A stretch of 64,000 nucleotides of DNA from G965202915 sp965202915 (GTDB taxonomy: Bacteria > Pseudomonadota > Gammaproteobacteria > Eutrophobiales > Eutrophobiaceae), in NCBI GenBank assembly GCA_965202915.1, contig OZ241847.1, positions 310,001-374,000 on the forward strand, given 5' to 3'. The position numbers and the translations under genes are program-made. The notes under the pieces were generated by a model. It saw only the letters and a program-made list of their open reading frames with translations. It was not told the DNA's origin and ran no database searches. Each line of letters opens with the position of its first letter. The stretch's first letter is position 1. Below are positions 9,408-19,318 of the stretch, piece after piece.

Positions 9408-9427
9408 AATATGTGAGGAGATAGCCA

Positions 9428-9985
9428 TTGGTAGAAGAAATAATTCGCGATGCCAACCAGCGTATGAATAAAAGTCTGGATGCGCTCAAACAGGAAACGT
9501 CCAAGCTAAGAACCGGCAGGGCCCATACCAGTCTGTTGGAACATGTGAATGTGTCTTATTATGGTAATAATGTGCCATTGAATCAGGCCGCCAATATCAA
9601 TGTGATCGATGCCCGAACTCTGGGTATTTCTCCCTGGGATAAAAATACCGTCGCCGATATTGAAAAGGCAATTTTGAACTCCGATCTGGGCCTGAATCCG
9701 GTTACCACCGGCGACGTGATCCGAGTGTGTCTGCCGCCATTGACCGAAGAGCGCCGCCGGGAGTTGATACGCGTCGTCAAGGCGGAGGCGGAAAAGTCCC
9801 GTGTCGCGATAAGAAACATACGGCGTGACGCCAATCATTCATGTAAAGAAATGATTAAGGAAAAGTTGATCAGCAAAGATGATGAACGCAAGGCCGAGGA
9901 CAGGGTGCAGCGGCTCACGGATGAACATATTGCCGAGGTCGACAAAATCCTTTCGCAAAAAGAACAGGAAATGATGGAAATATAA
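9428..9985 (+). CDS. frr: Ribosome recycling factor
   Basis: Splits post-termination ribosomes together with EF-G. The 185-residue product matches the family length and shows LRTGRAH near residue 27, NIDVIDARTLGISPWDK-like beta-region residues, and PPLTEERRRELIRVVKAEAE in the long helical domain. Translation appears to start at TTG (9428), with AGGAG at 9416-9420 seven bases upstream; no ATG or GTG fits the conserved N-terminus. Confidence 0.95.
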   Translation: MVEEIIRDANQRMNKSLDALKQETSKLRTGRAHTSLLEHVNVSYYGNNVPLNQAANINVIDARTLGISPWDKNTVADIEKAILNSDLGLNPVTTGDVIRVCLPPLTEERRRELIRVVKAEAEKSRVAIRNIRRDANHSCKEMIKEKLISKDDERKAEDRVQRLTDEHIAEVDKILSQKEQEMMEI

Positions 9986-10038
9986 TCAATCCATTTGTGC
10001 CAGCATTCAGAGCTCAGTCCGGATAAATTTTCCATTCA

Positions 10039-10773
10039 ATGGCAACAAACGCGCCCGCGCAACCCAGACATATTGCAATTATTATGGATGGCAACGGTCG
10101 CTGGGCGGATCAGAGAAAATTACCGCGCATAGCGGGACATAAGGCCGGGGTCGATGCCCTCAGGCATATCGTTGAATGTGCGGTTGAGCGGCGTATCAAA
10201 ATATTGACGGTCTATGCGTTCAGCAGTGAAAACTGGCGCAGGCCGGGCGATGAGGTCAATTTATTGTTGGAATTGTTTATGAATTCTCTAAAATCCCGGA
10301 TTGATGATTTGGATAAAAACAACGTCCGCCTCCGGTTTATAGGCGATCGCTGCCGTTTCCCTGAAAAATTGCGGGCTTCCATCGATGCCGCCGAACAACG
10401 CACTGCGAAAAACACCGATTTAATGCTTAATGTGGCTGCAAATTATGGCGGTCGCTGGGAATTAACCCGGGCCGTTGTCGCGCTGCTGGAAAAAACATCA
10501 AATCAATCATTGTCATTATCGGATATCAATGAAGACCTGCTCGCCGCGGAAATGGCACTTGCGGATTGCCCCGATCCGGAATTATTCATTCGTTCAGGCG
10601 GGGAACAACGGATCAGTAATTATTTACTATGGCAGTTGGCCTATACCGAACTTTATTTTTGTGACGTGCTCTGGCCGGATTTTGACGCGCCACAATTCGA
10701 TGCCGCGTTGCAATGGTTTGCCAACAGGCAGAGACGATTTGGCCGTACATCACAGCAGCTTGAGGGGCATTAA
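10039..10773 (+). CDS. uppS: Undecaprenyl diphosphate synthase (cis-prenyltransferase)
   Basis: Condenses isopentenyl diphosphate onto farnesyl diphosphate to make the C55 carrier for peptidoglycan and LPS. The 244-residue product has IAIIMDGNGRWA with catalytic Asp17, the GHKAG loop, TVYAFSSENWRRP, and the C-terminal IRSGGEQRISNYLLWQLAYTE signature. The stop overlaps the cdsA start, forming the usual uppS-cdsA pair. Confidence 0.97.
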   Translation: MATNAPAQPRHIAIIMDGNGRWADQRKLPRIAGHKAGVDALRHIVECAVERRIKILTVYAFSSENWRRPGDEVNLLLELFMNSLKSRIDDLDKNNVRLRFIGDRCRFPEKLRASIDAAEQRTAKNTDLMLNVAANYGGRWELTRAVVALLEKTSNQSLSLSDINEDLLAAEMALADCPDPELFIRSGGEQRISNYLLWQLAYTELYFCDVLWPDFDAPQFDAALQWFANRQRRFGRTSQQLEGH

Positions 10774-11597
10774 TGATGCTTAAACAAAGACTTGTAACGG
10801 CCGCCATTTTGATCCCGATGGTATTATTTTTGATATTTGGACTTGAAACCCACTATTTTGCGGTGTGTCTCGGTTTGCTTGTATGTATCGGTGCCTGGGA
10901 ATGGGCGGGATTATCCGCCCTCAGAACCGCCATGGCCTATCTGTACGTGCTTGTATTTGTTGCCGGTCTTGGATTAATTCTGGTTTATGGTGACAGGCAG
11001 TGGTTGCACGTCATTGTTATCACCGGCACGATTTGGTGGTTGTTTTGTCTGTTGCCCATCCTCGGTTGCCGGACAATAAGGCGCATATTATTTGGCCACG
11101 GCCTGATCCGGGCCGGCATGGGTCTGGTGACCCTGATCCCGGCCTGGGCGAGCCTGTTACTGTTGCATGGGCACGTTTCCGATGGCGCCGGGATCCTGCT
11201 TTTTTTGATGTTGCTGATCTGGGTGACCGACAGCGGCGCCTATTTTGTGGGTCGGAAATGGGGCCATACGCCGCTGGCCGTCAATATCAGTCCCGGTAAA
11301 ACATGGGAAGGCTTCTGGGGCGGCTTGTGTGCCGGCCTGTTACTCGGCCTGGGTTACGTGCCGGTATTCGATATGGATGCAATGAACGCCTGCCTGTTTC
11401 TTGTTGTATGCCTGATCACAATAGTATTTTCAGTATTGGGTGATTTAATGGAAAGCATGCTGAAACGGCAGAGCTCGGCAAAAGACAGCGGCCATATTTT
11501 ACCGGGTCACGGCGGCATCCTGGACCGCGTCGACAGCGTGGCCGCGGCCGGTCCGGTATTTGTAACGGGCATGCTGGGAGCGGGGTTATTAAAATGA
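10773..11597 (+). CDS. cdsA: Phosphatidate cytidylyltransferase (CDP-diglyceride synthase)
   Basis: Inner-membrane enzyme making CDP-diacylglycerol from phosphatidate and CTP. The 274-residue product has about seven hydrophobic segments. The C-terminal signature is intact, running from LKRQSSAKDSGHILPGHGG to ILDRVDS, and DSGAYFVGRKWGHTPL with SPGKTWEGFWGG precedes it. ATG codons at 10773 and 10776 are alternatives. It overlaps uppS upstream and dxr downstream by a few bases. Confidence 0.95.
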   Translation: MMLKQRLVTAAILIPMVLFLIFGLETHYFAVCLGLLVCIGAWEWAGLSALRTAMAYLYVLVFVAGLGLILVYGDRQWLHVIVITGTIWWLFCLLPILGCRTIRRILFGHGLIRAGMGLVTLIPAWASLLLLHGHVSDGAGILLFLMLLIWVTDSGAYFVGRKWGHTPLAVNISPGKTWEGFWGGLCAGLLLGLGYVPVFDMDAMNACLFLVVCLITIVFSVLGDLMESMLKRQSSAKDSGHILPGHGGILDRVDSVAAAGPVFVTGMLGAGLLK

Positions 11598-12775
11598 TTG
11601 GGCTGACGATACTGGGTTCTACCGGCAGCATCGGTCGCAGCACACTTGACGTCGTATCACGTCACCCGCAGGAATTTCGGGTGGAAGCCATTACCGCCCA
11701 TAAGAATGTGCCGGTGTTATTGGAACAATGTCGCGAATGGTCGCCAAAATATGCGGTCATGGCCGATAATGACGCCGCGGAAGCGTTGCACAAGGCATTA
11801 CGCGCCTCGGGTCTGGAGATAACTGTGTTAAGTGGGCCGGAGGGTTTGTGCCGGGTCTGCGCATTGGCGGAGGTGGATTACGTGATGGCCGCGATTGTTG
11901 GTGCCGCCGGTCTGTTACCGACGCTGGAGGCGGCCAATCACGGCAAACGCATACTGCTGGCCAATAAGGAAGCACTGGTCATGTCGGGCGGTTTGTTCAT
12001 GGACGCGGTCAGGGCAAATAATGCCGAATTGCTACCGATAGACAGTGAGCATAATGCAATCTTTCAGTGCATGCCGAGAAATTATCAGGATGGCCTGGCT
12101 CAGTCCGGGGTTGAGAAAATACTGCTTACCGCTTCCGGCGGCCCGTTTAGAACCACCCGTATCGAAGACCTGGATTTGATAACGCCCGAGCAGGCCTGTG
12201 CCCATCCAAATTGGGATATGGGCAGAAAAATCTCAGTTGATTCGGCGACCATGATGAACAAAGGCCTGGAAATAATAGAGGCATGCTGGTTGTTCAATGC
12301 CAGTCCCGCCGGCATAGAGGTGGTTATTCATTCACAAAGTATAATTCATTCCCTGGTGGCCTATTCGGATGGTTCCATTCTGGCCCAGTTGGGTCATCCC
12401 GATATGCGCACACCGATTGCGCATGCGATGGCCTGGCCCCGGCGTTTCGATTCCGGCGTGAACACCTTGAATTTGTCTGATATTGGCCAATTAAATTTTG
12501 CAATGCCGGATCATGACCGATTTCCCTGTTTGCGGCTGGCGCGTGACGCGCTGCGGCTCGGTGGCACCGCAACCGCGATACTCAATGCCGCCAATGAGGT
12601 GGCGGTGGATAGTTTCCTGAATAATGAAATTGGCTTTACCAAAATTGCCAAAGTGGTTGAAAAAACCATCGAGCACGTTGAACGGCACGCGGCCGATACC
12701 ATAGACGTCGTATTATCGGATGATCACGCGGCGCGGGACTTTGCCGGCGGCGTAATAGAGGAACTGAAAAAATGA
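11594..12775 (+). CDS. dxr: 1-deoxy-D-xylulose 5-phosphate reductoisomerase
   Basis: Second step of the MEP isoprenoid pathway, giving 2-C-methyl-erythritol 4-phosphate with NADPH. The 393-residue product has the N-terminal LTILGSTGSIGRSTLDVV nucleotide-binding loop, LLANKEALVMSGG, and the metal-binding LPIDSEHNAIFQC, followed by LTASGGPFR and HPNWDMGRKISVDSATMMNK. It supplies precursor for the neighbouring UppS reaction. The ATG overlaps the cdsA stop (ATGA), and its own stop overlaps the rseP ATG. Confidence 0.97.
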   Translation: MIGLTILGSTGSIGRSTLDVVSRHPQEFRVEAITAHKNVPVLLEQCREWSPKYAVMADNDAAEALHKALRASGLEITVLSGPEGLCRVCALAEVDYVMAAIVGAAGLLPTLEAANHGKRILLANKEALVMSGGLFMDAVRANNAELLPIDSEHNAIFQCMPRNYQDGLAQSGVEKILLTASGGPFRTTRIEDLDLITPEQACAHPNWDMGRKISVDSATMMNKGLEIIEACWLFNASPAGIEVVIHSQSIIHSLVAYSDGSILAQLGHPDMRTPIAHAMAWPRRFDSGVNTLNLSDIGQLNFAMPDHDRFPCLRLARDALRLGGTATAILNAANEVAVDSFLNNEIGFTKIAKVVEKTIEHVERHAADTIDVVLSDDHAARDFAGGVIEELKK

Positions 12776-14142
12776 TTGAAGTGCTACAAGCGATTATCGC
12801 TTTTATCGTTGCCCTGGGTTTATTGGTTACCTTCCATGAGTTTGGTCATTTCTGGGTGGCTCGAAAATGCAATGTAAAGATCCTGCGATTCTCAGTCGGG
12901 TTTGGGCGCCCGCTTTACAAAAGATATTTTGGTGAAGACAGGACGGAATTTATTATTGCCGCGCTGCCTTTGGGTGGTTATGTAAAGATGCTTGATGAAA
13001 ATGAAGCCGAGGTCGGGGAAAATGAACTGTCGAGGGCGTTCAATAGGAAGCCCTTACATCAAAGAACCCTGATTGTTCTGGCCGGGCCGGTGTTTAACTT
13101 TATTTTCGCAGTGTGTGCATACTGGTTGATATTTGTTATCGGCATAGACGGATTGAAACCGATCATCGCTGAGGTCACCTCCGGTTCGGTCGCACAAAAA
13201 TCAGGCTTCCGGCCGGGCGATCAGATCATCTCCATAGATGCAACCACCACCCCCACCTGGTCGTCCGTGATTGATATGGCGGTAAAAAAAATTGTCCATG
13301 GAGACAGGGTTGTGGTGAACGTCATTAATCCGTATCAAGTGCCGCGTCAACTTGAGGTCGATCTGACGGCAATATCGATTGATGATATGGGCAAGGGTCG
13401 TTTGCTTGAAACAATCGGCGTCAGCGTTTACCGCCCGCCGATTCCGCCGGTGATGGGCAAACTGATTGCCGGCGGCGCGGCCAGCCGAAGCGGCCTGCAA
13501 TCGGGCGATAAAATCATCGCCGTTGACGGCAAATCCATCTCAAGCTGGCAGGAATGGGTCGATATTATTCGCCTGAATCCGCAAATCGACCTTGATATTG
13601 AAGTAATGCGGGACAATACGCCGGTCAATCTGCTTATAAGGCCGGACGGCGTGACGGATGACAACGGTCGTGAGACCGGCAGAATAGGCGCCTACGTGCG
13701 TTATCCCGAAGGTCTGTATGATTCCCTGCGCGCGGTGGAGGCCTATTCCTTACCCCAGGCCCTGTACAAAGGTATTATTACCACCTGGCAAATGTCTTTG
13801 CTTACCCTCAAAGTGCTGGGCAAAATGCTGATGGGGGAAGCATCGGTTAAAAACCTCAGCGGGCCTATCAGTATCGCCCAGTACGCCGGGCAATCGGCGG
13901 AAATCGGCGTGCTTGCATTCCTTAGATTTCTGGCTATAGTCAGTGTCAGTCTGGGGGTGCTGAATTTATTGCCGATTCCGCTACTGGATGGCGGGCATTT
14001 GCTGTATTATTTCACCGAGTTTGTATTGAAGAGGCCTGTGTCGGAGGCGATTCAACTGGCGGGACAGAAAATTGGATCGGTGCTGTTGCTGTCGCTGATG
14101 AGCCTTGTTTTGTTTAACGATATTGTCCGATTGATGGGCTGA
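12772..14142 (+). CDS. rseP: Site-2 intramembrane metalloprotease RseP
   Basis: Cleaves membrane-embedded anti-sigma factors such as RseA, and signal peptide remnants. The 456-residue product has zinc ligands H22-E-F-G-H26 in the first membrane helix, two periplasmic PDZ domains (about 125-200 and 220-300, each with a PGDQI/SGDKI-like loop), and the third ligand in NLLPIPLLDGGHLLYY near residue 403. Four membrane segments are visible. It lies directly upstream of bamA, as in most gammaproteobacteria. Confidence 0.96.
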   Translation: MIEVLQAIIAFIVALGLLVTFHEFGHFWVARKCNVKILRFSVGFGRPLYKRYFGEDRTEFIIAALPLGGYVKMLDENEAEVGENELSRAFNRKPLHQRTLIVLAGPVFNFIFAVCAYWLIFVIGIDGLKPIIAEVTSGSVAQKSGFRPGDQIISIDATTTPTWSSVIDMAVKKIVHGDRVVVNVINPYQVPRQLEVDLTAISIDDMGKGRLLETIGVSVYRPPIPPVMGKLIAGGAASRSGLQSGDKIIAVDGKSISSWQEWVDIIRLNPQIDLDIEVMRDNTPVNLLIRPDGVTDDNGRETGRIGAYVRYPEGLYDSLRAVEAYSLPQALYKGIITTWQMSLLTLKVLGKMLMGEASVKNLSGPISIAQYAGQSAEIGVLAFLRFLAIVSVSLGVLNLLPIPLLDGGHLLYYFTEFVLKRPVSEAIQLAGQKIGSVLLLSLMSLVLFNDIVRLMG

Positions 14143-14178
14143 TATCAAGATACGTCAATTAATTATAGGCAGAAAATA

Positions 14179-16473
14179 ATGCGGGTATTCTTTAGGAAAT
14201 GCATTTATATATTTATATTTGTTGCAGCCATCCACTCGGTTCACGCCGACCAGGAGTTTATTATCGAGGATATTCGCCTGGAGGGGCTTGAACGCATTAC
14301 CGCCGGGACGGTATTCAATTATCTGCCGGTAAAAGTCGACGACGCATTTGATGAGTCCCGTTATTCCGAAGCCGTTGGCGCGCTCTTTAAGACCGGTTTC
14401 TTTGAGGACGTCAGGCTGGAACGGGATGGCAATATACTGGTGTTCATCTTTAAGGAGCGTCCCGCAATCGGCAGTATTACCATTAACGGCAATACTGATA
14501 TTGAGACCGATGATTTATTGGAAAACCTGCGCCAGGTCGATTTTGCCGAGGGCAGGGTGTTTGTTCAGGCCCAGCTTGACCAGGTCGAACGCGAACTGCA
14601 GCGTCAGTATTTTGCCCTGGGCAAATATGCGGCAAAGGTGAGCAGCTCAGTCACGCCGTTGAATGATAATCGGGTTGCCATTGTCATTGACGTTTCCGAG
14701 GGCAAAGGCGCAAGTATCAGGCAAATCAATATCGTCGGTAATAAGGTGTTCGAGGAGGAAGAACTGCTGGACAGCTTTCAATTGAGCCCCCCCACCTTAT
14801 TCTCGTTTCTCACTAAAGACGATCAGTATTCACGCCAGAAACTTTCCGGCGATTTGGAGGCATTACGGTCTCATTATCTTGAGTATGGCTATCTGAATTT
14901 CAACGTCGATTCCACCCAGGTGTCGATCACCCCGGATAAGAAGGATATTTACGTCACCATCAACGTCAGTGAGGGTGAACAATACACCATATCCGGGATA
15001 AAATTTGCCGGTCAACTGATTTTGCCCGAGGATGAATTATTCTCGCTGGTATCGGTTAAGGAAGGTGAACTTTTTTCGCGAAGGAAAATTACCGAAAGCA
15101 CCGAAAGATTGACCGAACGCCTTGGGAATGAAGGCTACGCGTTCACCAACGTCAACCCTATTCCTGATATCGACAAGCAAAACAAGACCGCGGCGCTGAC
15201 GTTTTTTATCGATCCGGGGAAACACGTCTATGTGCGCAGAATTGCATTCCTGGGCAATGATACCACCCGCGATGAAGTCTTGCGCCGGGAAATGAGACAG
15301 CAGGAAAGCGCCTGGATATCGGCCAGCAGGATAGAGCAGAGCAGATTACGCCTGCAACGTCTCGGATTTTTCCAGGACGTGAACGTCGAAACCCTGGAAG
15401 TGCCGGGCACCACCGATCAAGTGGACGTGAATTATACGGTGGAAGAAGCGCCGGCCGGTAACCTGAGTCTGGGTCTGGGTTTTTCACAGGAGCAGGGGTT
15501 TATCCTGCGAACCAGCATCTCCCAGAATAACTTTCTTGGCAGCGGCAAGCGGATCGCGTTTGCATTCAGTAACAGTGATATCAACCAGATTTTCCAGCTT
15601 GGATATACCAATCCTTATTTCACGATAGACGGTATAAGTCTGGGGTATAATCTCAACTCTACAAGAACGGATGCCTTTGATGCAAATATCACTTCATTCG
15701 ACATAGAGGAAACAGGTGGCGACGTCCATTTCGGAGTTCCGATATCCGAGCGCAATACACTCTTTGCCTCCCTGGATTACGCCAATACCAAAATCGACGC
15801 CAATACCGACTCGAGTCAGCAGGTCAGGGATTTTATTCTTGAAAACGGCGACCAACATGATATAGTAAGCATCTCCGGGAGGTTGCGCTATGACAGCCGT
15901 AACAAGGCCATTTTCCCGGATGCCGGGTTTCTGACGCAAGTCCAGTCCACACTCAGTATTCCCGTGTTTGGTGATCCATTGGAGTTTTATAAGATCGATG
16001 TACGCTCCCAATGGTATAAACAATTATATGAAGACTTTGTTTGGTCACTAAGAGGGGAAGTGGGAGTGGGCGACGGCTATGGTGGCACCGAAGAGTTGCC
16101 GTTTTTTCAGAATTTTTATCTGGGTGGGCCGAGATCGCTAAGGGGTTATCGTGCCAATACCCTGGGCCCGAGAGACAGTGAGGATCGTCCGATTGGCGGC
16201 GCATTGAAGATTGCCGCCGGCACCGAACTGGCGTTGCCGATCCCATTTCTGGAAGATCTGGAGTCGGTGCGAATAAGTGCTTTTTTTGACGCCGGTAATG
16301 TATTTGATGAGTTATCGGATTTTGACGTCGGAGAATTACGGTATTCCGTCGGTTTGGGGGCAATTTGGCTGTCGCCATTTGGCCCGGTTAATGTTAGCAT
16401 TGCCCAACCTATTGCTGACCAGTCTGATGACGATATTCAGCAGTTTCAGTTCACTTTTGGGGCATCATTTTAA
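14179..16473 (+). CDS. bamA: Outer membrane protein assembly factor BamA
   Basis: Core of the BAM complex that folds beta-barrel proteins into the outer membrane. The 764-residue product has a signal peptide ending near residue 23 (SVHA-DQ), five POTRA domains (about 24-420; the first begins FIIEDIRLEGLERI) and a 16-strand barrel. The conserved strand/loop GGPRSLRGYRANTLGPRD carries the RGY lock motif. The C-terminus ends FQFTFGASF, the expected aromatic-terminated beta-signal. It lies 36 bases after rseP. Confidence 0.97.
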   Translation: MRVFFRKCIYIFIFVAAIHSVHADQEFIIEDIRLEGLERITAGTVFNYLPVKVDDAFDESRYSEAVGALFKTGFFEDVRLERDGNILVFIFKERPAIGSITINGNTDIETDDLLENLRQVDFAEGRVFVQAQLDQVERELQRQYFALGKYAAKVSSSVTPLNDNRVAIVIDVSEGKGASIRQINIVGNKVFEEEELLDSFQLSPPTLFSFLTKDDQYSRQKLSGDLEALRSHYLEYGYLNFNVDSTQVSITPDKKDIYVTINVSEGEQYTISGIKFAGQLILPEDELFSLVSVKEGELFSRRKITESTERLTERLGNEGYAFTNVNPIPDIDKQNKTAALTFFIDPGKHVYVRRIAFLGNDTTRDEVLRREMRQQESAWISASRIEQSRLRLQRLGFFQDVNVETLEVPGTTDQVDVNYTVEEAPAGNLSLGLGFSQEQGFILRTSISQNNFLGSGKRIAFAFSNSDINQIFQLGYTNPYFTIDGISLGYNLNSTRTDAFDANITSFDIEETGGDVHFGVPISERNTLFASLDYANTKIDANTDSSQQVRDFILENGDQHDIVSISGRLRYDSRNKAIFPDAGFLTQVQSTLSIPVFGDPLEFYKIDVRSQWYKQLYEDFVWSLRGEVGVGDGYGGTEELPFFQNFYLGGPRSLRGYRANTLGPRDSEDRPIGGALKIAAGTELALPIPFLEDLESVRISAFFDAGNVFDELSDFDVGELRYSVGLGAIWLSPFGPVNVSIAQPIADQSDDDIQQFQFTFGASF

Positions 16474-16494
16474 TTATTCTTGGAGTATGTAGTA

Positions 16495-17025
16495 ATGCAA
16501 AGCATCATAAAGCGGGTGGTACTGGTCGTTATTTCAGTTTGTTTTGCGGCCGGCTTGCAGGCACAGGAAACATACAGGCTGGGTGCCGTTAATTTGGTGC
16601 GTGTGCTGGAAAAATCTCCTCAGTATGAGGCCGCGGGCAAACTCATTAAAAAAGAATTTGACCCCAGAGAGAAACAGATCATCGAAGAACGGAACGAGTT
16701 GAAAGAACTTGAAGATCAGTTGAAAAAAGACAGGGCGATCATGAGCGTGGTGGAATTAAAGAAACTTGAACGGGATCTGATTTCCAAGCGACGGGAATTA
16801 AAACGCAAGCAGGATGAATTTCGAGAAGACCTGAATTTTCGGCGCAATGAAGAATTTTCCAAGATTCAAAAACAAATCGTGGACGCCATAAGGGCGGTTG
16901 CCAATGAAAAAAAATATGACGTTATATTGAGCGAAGGCGTGATATTTGCCAGCCCCAAAGTTGATATTAGCGCGCTGATACTTGATTATCTCTCCAAAGG
17001 CTATGAAGGTGGCGGAGAACAATAG
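16495..17025 (+). CDS. skp: Periplasmic chaperone Skp (OmpH)
   Basis: Carries unfolded outer membrane proteins across the periplasm to BamA. ATG at 16495 is preferred because GGAG at 16482-16485 lies nine bases upstream and the signal peptide starts there, ending LQA-QETY; a TTG at 16480 would add five residues. The mature ~155 residues begin YRLGAVNLVRVLEKSPQ and are then almost all Lys/Glu-rich coiled coil, the tentacle arms of the trimer. The end of the gene shows a small duplication (see findings). Confidence 0.9.
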   Translation: MQSIIKRVVLVVISVCFAAGLQAQETYRLGAVNLVRVLEKSPQYEAAGKLIKKEFDPREKQIIEERNELKELEDQLKKDRAIMSVVELKKLERDLISKRRELKRKQDEFREDLNFRRNEEFSKIQKQIVDAIRAVANEKKYDVILSEGVIFASPKVDISALILDYLSKGYEGGGEQ

Positions 17026-17066
17026 GCGCGGAGAACAATAGGCATTGAATAAAAAGATATCCTGTG

Positions 17067-18089
17067 ATGGCGTTTACATTGGAGCAGCTTGCTGAATACA
17101 TTGATGCCAGGGTAAAGGGGGACGCTGATTGCAGGATCACTGCAATTAACACCCTGCAGAATGCCGGGGAAGGCGACGTCAGCTTCCTTGCCAACCGCCG
17201 TTATTCTCGCTATTTAGCCCTCACCCGGGCCTCCGCGGTTATCCTGCAAGCGGACGATTTGCCCGCCTGTCCCACCAATGCGTTAATCGTCGATGATCCG
17301 TATATTGCCTATGCAAAAACAGCAAACCTGCTTTATGCCAGTAATAAACCCGGGCGGGGGATATCCTCGAGTGCGCAAATAGCCGAGCGCTGTAATATTG
17401 CCGACACCGTTTGCATTGCCGCGAACGCGGTTATTGGAACCAAGGTTGAAATCGGCGAGCATTGTTATATTGGTCCGGGCTGTGTGATAGGCGATGAAGT
17501 TACGATCGGCGAGGATTCCCGCCTGGTCGCGAATATTACCATTTTGGACCGGACCAGAATCGCCGACCGGGTATTGATCCACCCCGGCGTTGTGATTGGC
17601 GCCGATGGTTTTGGGATTGCCAGAGATGACGGCGTATGGTTAAAGATCCCACAGATTGGCGCGGTCGTCATTGGTGATGACGTTGAGATAGGGGCAAATT
17701 CGACCATAGATCGCGGTGCCATAGGTGACACCGTTATTGAGCGGGGCGTTAAGATTGATAATCAGGTGCAGATTGGCCATAATGTGCATATCGGCGAGCA
17801 TACCGCCATCGCCGGATGTACCGGCATTGCCGGCAGTACAACCATAGGCAAAAGATGCATGATTGGCGGTGCCGTGGGTATCAACGGACATATTGAAATT
17901 ACTGATGACGTGGCTATTACCGCGATGTCCGGCGTGGCAAGTTCAATAAAAAAAGCGGGGACGTATTCATCGGGACCACCCGTTATTACCGACAATAAAC
18001 TGTGGCGCAGGAACAGTGTCCGCTTTAAGGAACTGGACCTGATCGCGAGAAGACTAAGCAAGCTGGAAGACCAGTGTTCATTCGGGTAA
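17067..18089 (+). CDS. lpxD: UDP-3-O-(3-hydroxyacyl)glucosamine N-acyltransferase
   Basis: Third enzyme of lipid A synthesis, transferring a 3-hydroxyacyl chain from ACP. The 340-residue product has the N-terminal uridine-binding domain, then a left-handed beta-helix of hexapeptide repeats (about 100-290), with catalytic His238 in VQIGHNVHIGEH, and a C-terminal helix. The ATG at 17067 gives the canonical MAFTLEQLAEYI; a GTG at 17064 is also in frame. No strong ribosome binding site is visible. Confidence 0.96.
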   Translation: MAFTLEQLAEYIDARVKGDADCRITAINTLQNAGEGDVSFLANRRYSRYLALTRASAVILQADDLPACPTNALIVDDPYIAYAKTANLLYASNKPGRGISSSAQIAERCNIADTVCIAANAVIGTKVEIGEHCYIGPGCVIGDEVTIGEDSRLVANITILDRTRIADRVLIHPGVVIGADGFGIARDDGVWLKIPQIGAVVIGDDVEIGANSTIDRGAIGDTVIERGVKIDNQVQIGHNVHIGEHTAIAGCTGIAGSTTIGKRCMIGGAVGINGHIEITDDVAITAMSGVASSIKKAGTYSSGPPVITDNKLWRRNSVRFKELDLIARRLSKLEDQCSFG

Positions 18090-18096
18090 CGGAACC

Positions 18097-18540
18097 ATGC
18101 CGGACAACATCGATATAGAAAAAATAAGAACAATACTGCCGCATCGCTACCCGTTTTTGCTGGTGGACAGGATCCGGGAGTATGAAAAAGGCAGCACCAT
18201 AAAGGCGATTAAAAACGTTACCGTTAATGAGCCCTTTTTTCAGGGGCATTTCCCTCAGAAGCTGATCATGCCCGGTGTATTAATTATAGAGGCATTGGCC
18301 CAGTCCGCCGCGTTATTGGCGTATTTTTCATTTGAAGAAGAGCTGCATGAGGGCACCCTTTATTATCTTGCCGGGGTTGATAAAGTCCGATTCAGAAGAC
18401 CGGTGGGGCCGGGAGATCAGCTGTTGCTCGACGTGCACTTCGTCACCGCCAAGAGAAAGATCTGCAAATTTAAGGCATCCGCCAGCGTCGACGGAAATCC
18501 AATTGCTTCCGCCGAATTGTTAACCACAATAGTGGATTAA
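18097..18540 (+). CDS. fabZ: 3-hydroxyacyl-ACP dehydratase FabZ
   Basis: Dehydrates 3-hydroxyacyl-ACP in fatty acid elongation and competes with LpxA/LpxD for the same substrates, which is why these genes are usually clustered. The 147-residue product has LPHRYPFLLVDR, the active-site His51 in QGHFP and Glu65 in PGVLIIEALAQS. It lies 7 bases after lpxD and 4 bases before lpxA. Confidence 0.97.
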   Translation: MPDNIDIEKIRTILPHRYPFLLVDRIREYEKGSTIKAIKNVTVNEPFFQGHFPQKLIMPGVLIIEALAQSAALLAYFSFEEELHEGTLYYLAGVDKVRFRRPVGPGDQLLLDVHFVTAKRKICKFKASASVDGNPIASAELLTTIVD

Positions 18541-18544
18541 TTTC

Positions 18545-19318
18545 TTGATACATAGCACTGCAATTATTCATCCCGCGGCGGTAATTGCAGAAGGCGTCAG
18601 TATTGGGGCATATTCCATTATTGATGCCGACGTCACCATTCAGTCGGACTGTGAGATCGGTTCCCACGTTGTCATTAAAGGCGTCACAAGTATAGGCAGA
18701 CAGAATCGTATTTTTCAGTTTTGTTCCATAGGCGAAGGCCCGCAGGATAAGAAATATCGGGGGGAAAAAGAATCCCGATTAATCATTGGAGACGGCAATA
18801 CCATCAGGGAATACGTATCCATACACAAGGGCACTCAGGGCGGTGACGGCAAGACCGTCATAGGCAATAATAACTGGATAATGGCTTATTCCCATATAGC
18901 CCATGACTGTCTTATAGGCAATAACGGCACCTTTGCCAATAACGCGACTCTCGCCGGGCACGTCGAGATTGATGACTTTGTCGGGCTTGGAGGCTTTACC
19001 GGTGTTCGTCAATTTTGTCATATTGGCAGTCATAGCTTTTCCGCGGCGGCCTCCGTCATAGTCAAGGACGTGCCGCCTTATGTACTCGTATCCGGCAATA
19101 CCGCCAAACCAAATGGCCTTAACAAGGAAGGCTTGAAACGCCATGGTTACACCTCCGAGCATATTGATACCTTAAAAAAGGCCTATAAAATAGTATATAA
19201 AAATGGACTCGTTACCAGTGAGGCCTTAAAGCGTCTTGAAGCCATCGCCAAAGATTCCGGAGAAGTTGCCTTATTTCGCGATTTTATCAGTCGTTCCAAA
19301 CGAGGCATAGTCAGGTAA
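18545..19318 (+). CDS. lpxA: UDP-N-acetylglucosamine O-acyltransferase LpxA
   Basis: First enzyme of lipid A synthesis. The 257-residue product is a hexapeptide-repeat beta-helix with catalytic His120 in SHIAHDCLIGNN and a C-terminal helical domain (NKEGLKRHGYTSEHI). Translation must start at TTG (18545), since the conserved IHSTAIIHPAAVI follows immediately and no ATG or GTG precedes it. The next gene is rnhB, so lpxB is missing from its usual place. Confidence 0.96.
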   Translation: MIHSTAIIHPAAVIAEGVSIGAYSIIDADVTIQSDCEIGSHVVIKGVTSIGRQNRIFQFCSIGEGPQDKKYRGEKESRLIIGDGNTIREYVSIHKGTQGGDGKTVIGNNNWIMAYSHIAHDCLIGNNGTFANNATLAGHVEIDDFVGLGGFTGVRQFCHIGSHSFSAAASVIVKDVPPYVLVSGNTAKPNGLNKEGLKRHGYTSEHIDTLKKAYKIVYKNGLVTSEALKRLEAIAKDSGEVALFRDFISRSKRGIVR

